From: Pseudomonadota bacterium
GTDB lineage: Bacteria; Pseudomonadota; Gammaproteobacteria; Burkholderiales; Thiobacillaceae
Assembly: GCA_021780975.1 (NCBI GenBank)
Contig: JAJXXS010000381.1
Coordinates: forward strand, 1-5,455
Length of the DNA: 5,455 bases
Direction: 5' to 3'
In this document: positions 1 to 5,455 of the stretch, piece by piece
How the letters are laid out: the number at the start of each line of letters is the position of its first letter
Numbering within the stretch: position 1 is the first letter of the stretch
The notes under the pieces: generated by a model
The model's input: the letters and a program-made list of their open reading frames with translations, nothing else
Told to the model about the DNA's origin: nothing
Database searches by the model: none
Position numbers and translations under genes: made by a program

Positions 1-1896
1 GTGTTCAACCTCAATCAGGCTGCCAAATACGACACCCAGGTGCAGGGGAAGTATCTTATCGTCGGCCTGGGTGCCACGGCCATGGAAACCGCTAGCGCGG
101 GGAGCGGGCATTTCGCCGAGCCTGCGGCCGGTGGCGCACATCACGCTATCCGCAATATCGACTTCGAACGCGGCGCTGATGGTGGTGCGCGCATCGTTAC
201 CACACTGTCCGACAGCCAGGCCGGGATCAACATCCGCGAGGACTCGAAAGGCGTGGTGGTCGACTTCATCAACACCGAACTGCCCAAAAATCTGCAGCGT
301 AAGGCCGACGTGTCGAGCTTCGGCACGCCGGTGCAGGATGTCGAAAGCTATGCGTTGGGCGACAACACCCGCATGGTGATCCAGCCCACCGGCAACTGGG
401 ACTATTCCGCCTATCAGATGGACAACCAGTTTGTCGTCGATGTCAAGCCGGTCAAAGAAGGCCAAGATATGTCTGGCAAGCCGAAATACACCGGCGAGAA
501 GTTGTCCCTCAACTTCCAGAACGTCGATGTACGCTCAGTGCTCCAGGTAATTGCTGATTTCACCGGCCTCAACATCGTGGCCAGCGATTCTGTTACCGGC
601 TCGCTTACCCTGCGGCTCAAGGACGTGCCCTGGGATCAGGCGTTGCATATCATTCTGGAGGCCAAGGGCCTGGGCATGCAGAAATCCGGCAATGTCATCT
701 GGGTGGCGCCCAAGGAGGAAATCCTGGCGCGCGAGAAGCAGGAACTCGCGGGCAAGGAAGCCGTGGAGGCCCTCGAGCCGCTCGTGACAGAGTACATTCC
801 GCTCAACTACCTGCGCGCCGATGACGCGCAGAGCATCCTCTACGGCTATGCCGCCGGCGCCGCGCGCAACTCCGCCAACAACTCGGTGGACTGCTCGACC
901 CAGGCGCAGGGCATCACTGCGTCGACGACCGCGACTTCCATGCCGACACAGACGCCGGCGCAGAGCAGTGGCGGGGAATCGGGGAGTCAGAAGATACTTT
1001 CCAAGCGGGGCCGTGCTACCTACGATCTCAAGACCAACACTTTGATCGTCACCGACACGCCGCAGAAGATCCAGCAGATCCGCCAATTGCTGGCCAAGCT
1101 GGATGTGCCCACCCGCCAGGTGATGATCGAGGCACGCGTCGTGCTGGCGACTTCCGACTGGTCACGTGAACTGGGTACCCGCTTGGGCGTCAATGCTGCC
1201 GGCCGGATCAAGGGCAACAACGTGCTGGGCGTGGGCCCCACCTTGGGCTCCAATGTCCCCACACCGAGCAGTTCCCTTACAATTCCCAACGTGAATCTGC
1301 CGGCACCTGACCTGACGTCGTCCATCGGTTTCTCGCTTCTTAATACGGTGACCGGAAACCTGTTGAGTCTGGAGCTGTCCGCCATGGAGGCCAATGACGA
1401 GGGCAAGGTGATTTCCAGCCCGCGCGTGGTTACTTCCAACCAGCGCCCAGCGGTCATCATTCAGGGCACGCAGATACCCTACGTGACCGTACAGGCTTCG
1501 TCGGGAACGGCGCCCGTGTACACCGTCGCCTTCAAGGATGTCAACCTCTGTCTCCTGGTGGATCCGCAAGTCCTCAATAACAACAGCGTGATCCTCAACG
1601 TGGAGGTACAGAAAGATTCGGTGGGCCAACTGGTCGCCTTGCCAGGCAGCGGTTCGGTGCCTTCCATCGACACGCGCCGGGTGAAGACCCAGGTGCGCGT
1701 CGCCAACGGCGAGACGGCGGTGATCGGCGGTATCTACGAGCAGACTATCACCAATAATGTGGGCAAGGTGCCGCTGTTGGGCGACATGCCTTTCCTGGGG
1801 AATTTGTTTAAGAACACCAACAAGCAGGATCAGAAAGTGGAGTTGCTGGTCTTCCTCACTCCGCGCATCTTGAGCGATCAGGTCGCCCTGCACTGA
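1..1896 (+). CDS. pilQ: Type IV pilus secretin PilQ (5'-truncated by window edge)
   Basis: Outer-membrane secretin that forms the multimeric gated channel through which the type IV pilus is extended and retracted. The 631 visible residues show, in order: the tail of a first AMIN domain (about 1-27), a second complete AMIN domain (about 48-150, peptidoglycan binding), an STN/N0 domain (about 166-236), a secretin N1 domain (about 263-367) and the secretin barrel (about 370-625). The barrel contains EANDEGKVISSPRVVTSNQ and the late secretin signature VPLLGDMPFLGNLFK (590-604). PilQ proteins are usually near 700 residues or more and begin with a signal peptide. Neither that peptide nor the start of the first AMIN domain is present, so the GTG at position 1 is an internal codon and the true start lies upstream. 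In relatives pilM, pilN, pilO and pilP precede this gene. The N1 domain carries a Ser/Thr/Gln/Gly-rich insert at about residues 286-330. The frame is intact to a TGA stop. Identification is secure. Confidence 0.96.
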   Translation: MFNLNQAAKYDTQVQGKYLIVGLGATAMETASAGSGHFAEPAAGGAHHAIRNIDFERGADGGARIVTTLSDSQAGINIREDSKGVVVDFINTELPKNLQRKADVSSFGTPVQDVESYALGDNTRMVIQPTGNWDYSAYQMDNQFVVDVKPVKEGQDMSGKPKYTGEKLSLNFQNVDVRSVLQVIADFTGLNIVASDSVTGSLTLRLKDVPWDQALHIILEAKGLGMQKSGNVIWVAPKEEILAREKQELAGKEAVEALEPLVTEYIPLNYLRADDAQSILYGYAAGAARNSANNSVDCSTQAQGITASTTATSMPTQTPAQSSGGESGSQKILSKRGRATYDLKTNTLIVTDTPQKIQQIRQLLAKLDVPTRQVMIEARVVLATSDWSRELGTRLGVNAAGRIKGNNVLGVGPTLGSNVPTPSSSLTIPNVNLPAPDLTSSIGFSLLNTVTGNLLSLELSAMEANDEGKVISSPRVVTSNQRPAVIIQGTQIPYVTVQASSGTAPVYTVAFKDVNLCLLVDPQVLNNNSVILNVEVQKDSVGQLVALPGSGSVPSIDTRRVKTQVRVANGETAVIGGIYEQTITNNVGKVPLLGDMPFLGNLFKNTNKQDQKVELLVFLTPRILSDQVALH

Positions 1897-1914
1897 CCAG
1901 CCAACAGGCAAGCA

Positions 1915-1946
1915 CCCCGGCCCCGCGCCGGGGTTTCTGTTTTCTG
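1915..1946 (+). terminator. Rho-independent terminator after pilQ
   Basis: A perfect 7-bp GC-only stem, CCCCGGC (1915-1921) pairing with GCCGGGG (1927-1933), closes a 5-base loop. It is followed by the T-rich tail TTTCTGTTTTCTG (1934-1946). It begins 18 bases after the pilQ stop codon and lies wholly in the spacer, as expected for an intrinsic terminator at the end of the pil operon. The tail is interrupted by C and G, so read-through into aroK is possible. The placement suggests that aroK is at least partly transcribed from its own promoter. Confidence 0.8.
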
Positions 1947-1961
1947 CACGTCGGCCTCCGC

Positions 1962-1967
1962 TACAAT
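1962..1967 (+). promoter_or_regulatory. Possible -10 element for aroK
   Basis: TACAAT matches the sigma-70 -10 consensus TATAAT at five of six bases. It sits downstream of the pilQ terminator and ends 5 bases before the aroK ATG. No good -35 element is visible 15-18 bases upstream, where only T-rich sequence from the terminator tail occurs, and there is no TGn extension. If it is used, transcription would start at or next to the aroK start codon and give a leaderless or nearly leaderless mRNA. This is an inference from one hexamer and its position. Confidence 0.35.
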
Positions 1968-1972
1968 GGCGC

Positions 1973-2515
1973 ATGGCCAAGCGCGACAACATCTATCTCG
2001 TCGGACTCATGGGGGCAGGCAAGACCACCGTGGGGCGTCAGCTCGCCAGGCAGTTGAACCATGTTTTCTACGATGCCGACCATGTCCTGGAAGAACGCAC
2101 CGGTGTGCGCATCCCGGTGATTTTCGAAATCGAGGGCGAGGCTGGTTTCCGTGCCCGTGAGGAGGCGGTGATCCACGAACTTTGCGCGCTCACCGGCATC
2201 GTGCTCGCCACAGGGGGGGGCGCGGTGCTGTCGCCAGCCAACCGTGCCGCGCTCACCCAGAACGGCACGGTGGTTTACCTGCGCGGCAGTCCCGAGCAGC
2301 TCTACGAACGCACCCGCCACGACCGCAACCGGCCTCTGCTGCAGACCGCGGATCCCCTGGAGAGGCTGCGCGAGCTTTATGCCCTGCGCGACCCGCTATA
2401 CCGCGAAGTGGCAGACGTCATCGTCGATACCGGCCGGCAGAGCGCGGCGCACCTTACCCGCGCGCTGCGCGACAAGCTCGATGCGCTTTATCCTGCGCCG
2501 GTGGATTCGGCGTAG
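1973..2515 (+). CDS. aroK: Shikimate kinase (AroK type)
   Basis: Cytoplasmic enzyme that transfers phosphate from ATP to the 3-hydroxyl of shikimate, the fifth step of the chorismate pathway to aromatic amino acids. The protein has 180 residues, normal for the family. Visible motifs are the Walker A loop GLMGAGKT (11-18), the shikimate-binding segment FYDADHVLEERTG with D34 and D36, the FR pair with R60, the glycine triplet in LATGGGAV (81-83), the lid segment RNRPLL with R120, and LRDPLY with R139. All key residues are present, and the order and spacing match E. coli AroK. The ATG at 1973 is the only workable start: no other start codon lies upstream in frame after the pilQ stop, and the next ATG falls inside the Walker A loop. 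No Shine-Dalgarno sequence precedes it. The gene lies 76 bases after pilQ, the usual order in proteobacteria. The expected downstream partner aroB is absent, and a convergent gene takes its place. A run of eight G residues (2213-2220) encodes the glycine triplet. Confidence 0.97.
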   Translation: MAKRDNIYLVGLMGAGKTTVGRQLARQLNHVFYDADHVLEERTGVRIPVIFEIEGEAGFRAREEAVIHELCALTGIVLATGGGAVLSPANRAALTQNGTVVYLRGSPEQLYERTRHDRNRPLLQTADPLERLRELYALRDPLYREVADVIVDTGRQSAAHLTRALRDKLDALYPAPVDSA

Positions 2516-2557
2516 GGTTGAACTGCGGAACTTTTTTCGTGGAGATCAAAGGCTGGG

Positions 2558-5455
2558 TCAGATTTTGATGCGCTCGCTCAGCCAGCCCGTAATACCCTCC
2601 CACCATGAGTGGGTAATGGGCGGCGGAACCGGACAGCGCAAATCCAGACGCCGGCCTGCTGCGGGGAGTTCCACCTCGACGCCGGGTTGATTGGCGGGAA
2701 AGTGCCAGCGCACGGTACGCGACGGGCCGCGAATTTCCACTCCATCTTCTCCCCGATCTCCTAGCGCGACAACCTCCGGGGGTGCGGTGTCGCCCAGTAG
2801 CAGGCGCGGCGCCAGCACGACGAGAAAGCGGTCTGGGCGCCGCGCTTCACCAGGCAGGAGTTCCAGGCGGCCGACACCGGGTTCGATGAGGGGGTCGACG
2901 CGCGCGATCTGGGCGTGGATCTTGCCATCCTCATCGTAGTCGGTGCCATCCACCCAGAATTCCCGACCTGGGCCCCCCACCCAGTTCCAGCGCCCATCGG
3001 CCGGGAGGATGAACTGCCCAAAGAGCTGGCCACCGGATTGTTTGCGCTCGGGGGTTGGGGGTAGTTGCACAGTGAACGCGCGGCCATTAATTTGGGGGCT
3101 GGCCTGCGTGTGCAGGAGCCAGCGTTTGGCGAAGCGGGCGCGGCTTGCGATCACCTGGTCGTGGATGACGACCACATCGTTGCTACGATCGTAGGCGATG
3201 GTGCGCCACATGCGCTCGACCCGGCGGGTGCGGGCAGAGAATTCGCCTGCACCCGAACGCGCGTTGGTATACGCTGGGGTGACGTCAGCCACCCCAACCA
3301 CCAGGTCGTCGCCGCTATAGTGGCGCAGCAGCTTGCCGGTGTGGTAGGTCTCGTATTCGCTCAGCCATTCGCCCAAATCCATTGGGGCGGAGACGCCCCA
3401 GCCCGACCCGACCCGGCGCTGGCCGCCGTCATTCGCTATGCGGCGGGCAGTCTTGCCCGGCATGACCGCGGTGTCGTCGGGATCCGTCACGGTGATCAGA
3501 TTGTGGGCCACGCTCTGGTACTGATAGTTGAGGTGCTCTTCGGAGCCGTAATGGGGGCCATAGAAGCCGCTGTCGATGGCAAGCGCGCCACCTTTGTAGA
3601 GCGTAAAGGCCCCTTGGTCGAGATGGCTGTGCGACCAATAGTTGTCGCCCGCCTTGAAGGTAAAGTAGGTCGCGTCCTGTCCCCACCCGCTACGTGCTAT
3701 GAGCATCCCGAGGCCGTCCAGATACTTGTCCAGGGGCTTGGCGCCAAGGGCCTCGGGGTCGAACAGGGCGGAGTCCGTCAACGGTCCCCAGGGCCAGGCG
3801 CTTGGCTCTGCAGGGCGTTTGTTGGGGCGCACCAGCGTATACGCGCCGGCATCCCGGAAGTGCACCGCGAGGGGCAGGACGTCGGGCACGATGCGTTTGA
3901 AGAATGCGCCGTCGCCCCAGCGCATGCTGGTACCGTCCGGTCGCGTGCGGTGGATCGCGAAATCGAGAAAGCCGCGTATTCCAGGTTCACGGGCGAACAG
4001 ATCCTCACCCGTGGCGGCCAGCCACATGGCGGGCAGTTGGTACACCGCCTGGCCTATGCCCACCCCCACATACTCGTTGCCCTCATGCCAGCCGCCTTGC
4101 CTGCCCATGATCTGCCGCCACACCGGCAGCACACGGTTTTTCCACAGGTCATAGGTGAAGCGCATGGCGAGATCGGCGCGTGCACTGTCGCGATAGAGGG
4201 CGAGGTTGGCGGCCACCAGGGCCTGCAGCGGGCTGTTGTAGAGAAAGACGTTATAGGGCGACAGGCGCTCCTTGCGGATGACGTTGATCAGGAAGTCCAG
4301 GCCGTCGGCGAGCTTATCGCGCAGGGCGGCGCGTTGCGGCTCGCTCCATTGGTCGTGCAGCCAGTCGTAGGCGATGGCAATCGGTTTGGCCTGGTCGTTG
4401 CCGCGGTAGCTGTATTTCAGCGCGAGTAGGCGCTGGTGCAGCAGATTGAGGTCGACGCTGCCGCGAGAGATGAAGGCTTGTGTGATGACGGCCTGCAAAT
4501 GGCCGTGCCCGCCGCCAGCCTGACGGGCGAGCGCGTTTAGCCAGCCGGGATTCTCCCGCTGCAGCACCAGAATATCTGCGGCGCTGGGGTGGGGCAGGCG
4601 CGGATGGGCGCTGCGAAAGTCAGGAAGGTCGGGCGCGGGCAGACTTTTGGGCTCGGGCAACAGGTTGCGCCCGCGCTCATCCGTCTCCATCAACTGACGG
4701 CTGCCCTCGCGCCAGCCGGCGAGCGCGATGCCGCCCGCCACCGCGGCCAGCGCTAGCAGTACCCAGCGGCGGGAAAAAATGGGTGGCGCCACCGGTGTCG
4801 GGTTCTCTGTGGCCGCGCGCGCCACGGCGGGCCGCTCCCGGACTGCCCATCCTGTCCACCAGGCGAGTAGCGCGATCAAGGGATCGGTGATATCGGGAAC
4901 CCGCCCGGGTACATACTGCTGGTGCCATTCCAGGGCGAACCAGACGCTGAACAGCAGTCCTCCGCCGCCCAGGCTCACCCAGGGGCGCAGGCGCCAGCCG
5001 GTGATCATGCGCGCCAGCACCGCAAGGCCCAGAGCGGGCCACAGTGTGCCCAGGAGGTCATCTATCCCGGCCAGGCTGCCAACCTGTGCGGCAAAGGGTA
5101 TCCAGTTGAAAGGGTAGGAACCTGGCAAGGTGCCGGGGCGGAGTTCATCGACGATTTTCGCCAGGGCGATGGCGGCCATGGCGAGCCAGACCATGCCGCG
5201 CAAGTTCTGCCAGGTAAGCAACGACAGGATGGCAAGAGCGGCCAGGGCGGCCAGGAAAAATTCCAGCGATAGGGTCTGGCCGACGATCATGATCTTGAGC
5301 AGGGTCACACCCATGACGAACGGCATGAGCAGGGACATCACCGGCTCGCGCGTGACGATGCGTGCGAGGATGCCGATGCCCAGAATCGCGCAGCCGTCGG
5401 CGAGCGCCTTGGGATAATCAAAGAGGCTGGGGTGACGCAAGGTGTTCGCCAACGG
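2558..5455 (-). CDS. Membrane-anchored heparinase II/III family protein with N-terminal multi-spanning (VanZ-like?) region; 5' end probably outside window
   Basis: Likely polysaccharide lyase of the heparinase II/III-like group, fused to a membrane region. Residues are numbered from a TTG codon at 5452, giving 964 aa. About eight hydrophobic segments occupy residues 18-247. PFNWIPF (114-120) and its surroundings resemble VanZ-family proteins, a tentative match. The Arg-rich loop 203-229 (R205, R207, R212, R228, R229) is probably cytoplasmic, so the last span (about 230-247) would place the rest in the periplasm. Residues about 290-545 look like the helical toroid of these lyases (AYDWLHDQWS, GGWHEGNEY at 453-461). 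Residues about 570-780 carry the Hepar_II_III core: YWSHSHLDQG (605-614; H608, H610), DSGFY (627-631) and SVAHN (647-651). A beta-rich tail follows. The frame stays open to the edge (the preceding codon is CCG) and TTG is a rare start, so the gene is probably truncated. The substrate is unknown; a uronate-containing exopolysaccharide is a guess. It converges on aroK. Confidence 0.85.
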   Translation of the reverse strand, partial: PLANTLRHPSLFDYPKALADGCAILGIGILARIVTREPVMSLLMPFVMGVTLLKIMIVGQTLSLEFFLAALAALAILSLLTWQNLRGMVWLAMAAIALAKIVDELRPGTLPGSYPFNWIPFAAQVGSLAGIDDLLGTLWPALGLAVLARMITGWRLRPWVSLGGGGLLFSVWFALEWHQQYVPGRVPDITDPLIALLAWWTGWAVRERPAVARAATENPTPVAPPIFSRRWVLLALAAVAGGIALAGWREGSRQLMETDERGRNLLPEPKSLPAPDLPDFRSAHPRLPHPSAADILVLQRENPGWLNALARQAGGGHGHLQAVITQAFISRGSVDLNLLHQRLLALKYSYRGNDQAKPIAIAYDWLHDQWSEPQRAALRDKLADGLDFLINVIRKERLSPYNVFLYNSPLQALVAANLALYRDSARADLAMRFTYDLWKNRVLPVWRQIMGRQGGWHEGNEYVGVGIGQAVYQLPAMWLAATGEDLFAREPGIRGFLDFAIHRTRPDGTSMRWGDGAFFKRIVPDVLPLAVHFRDAGAYTLVRPNKRPAEPSAWPWGPLTDSALFDPEALGAKPLDKYLDGLGMLIARSGWGQDATYFTFKAGDNYWSHSHLDQGAFTLYKGGALAIDSGFYGPHYGSEEHLNYQYQSVAHNLITVTDPDDTAVMPGKTARRIANDGGQRRVGSGWGVSAPMDLGEWLSEYETYHTGKLLRHYSGDDLVVGVADVTPAYTNARSGAGEFSARTRRVERMWRTIAYDRSNDVVVIHDQVIASRARFAKRWLLHTQASPQINGRAFTVQLPPTPERKQSGGQLFGQFILPADGRWNWVGGPGREFWVDGTDYDEDGKIHAQIARVDPLIEPGVGRLELLPGEARRPDRFLVVLAPRLLLGDTAPPEVVALGDRGEDGVEIRGPSRTVRWHFPANQPGVEVELPAAGRRLDLRCPVPPPITHSWWEGITGWLSERIKI
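3611..3640 (-). other. Heparinase II/III-like core motif
   Basis: This stretch encodes YWSHSHLDQG, the most diagnostic motif of the long minus-strand protein. In heparinase II/III-like lyases a histidine followed shortly by an Asp-Gln-Gly or Asp-Gly segment lies at the start of the beta-sandwich domain. Here H608 and H610 are the candidate conserved histidines. The motif is followed at the usual distance by a DSGFY segment and then SVAHN, which supports the assignment. Which residues are catalytic in this protein cannot be decided from the sequence alone. Confidence 0.7.

Noticed and set aside
1..3. GTG at the first base as the pilQ start codon
   Set aside because: The protein begins inside the first AMIN domain with no signal peptide, which an outer-membrane secretin needs. 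The true start must lie upstream.
1162..1992. Minus-strand open frame of 276 codons opposite the pilQ secretin domain and the spacer
   Set aside because: It runs opposite the best-conserved part of PilQ and through the terminator. The translation shows no domain and has the His/Arg/Gly-rich composition of an antisense shadow.
1966..2160. ATG at 1966 opening a 64-codon frame over the start of aroK
   Set aside because: It is out of frame with aroK, has no ribosome-binding site, and gives a protein without recognisable features.
2516..2557. Possible bidirectional terminator between aroK and the convergent lyase gene
   Set aside because: There is a run of six T (2532-2537), but the preceding bases form only about a 3-bp stem (GTT/AAC). 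No stable hairpin is found on either strand, so termination here is not supported by an intrinsic signal.
3065..4429. Long plus-strand open frame (454 codons) antisense to the lyase gene
   Set aside because: It lies wholly inside the minus-strand gene, whose protein has clear family motifs throughout. The antisense translation is rich in Ala, Gly, Val and His with no recognisable domain, which is typical of antisense frames in GC-rich coding DNA.

Overview
The window comes from a GC-rich proteobacterial chromosome. The gammaproteobacteria are most likely, with the betaproteobacteria as an alternative. The evidence is the type IV pilus secretin gene pilQ followed at once by the shikimate kinase gene aroK, an order conserved in both groups, and an AroK protein that closely follows the E. 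coli-type sequence. No species can be named from the sequence alone.

Layout: (1) positions 1-1896, + strand, hold the 3' part of pilQ. The window edge cuts off its signal peptide and most of the first AMIN domain. (2) Positions 1897-1972 are a short spacer with a good intrinsic terminator hairpin (1915-1946) and a possible -10 element (TACAAT, 1962-1967) that ends only 5 bases before the aroK start codon. (3) Positions 1973-2515, + strand, hold a complete aroK. (4) Positions 2516-2557 are a 42-base convergent junction with no convincing terminator. (5) From 2558 to the right edge, on the - strand, lies one very long reading frame. It encodes a multi-spanning membrane region (tentatively VanZ-like) fused to a heparinase II/III-type polysaccharide lyase. 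Its 5' end probably lies beyond the window.

How the genes relate: PilQ is the outer-membrane pore for type IV pili, and AroK supplies shikimate 3-phosphate for aromatic amino acid synthesis. The two are linked by conserved gene order, not by function. The third gene is unrelated to either and occupies the place where aroB (3-dehydroquinate synthase) usually follows aroK. It reads as a membrane-anchored enzyme that presumably acts on a uronate-containing polysaccharide in the periplasm. The fusion and its position at a broken pilQ-aroK-aroB cluster are the most unusual points. I see no RNA genes, CRISPR arrays, insertion sequences or phage genes. The window is otherwise tightly packed with coding sequence.
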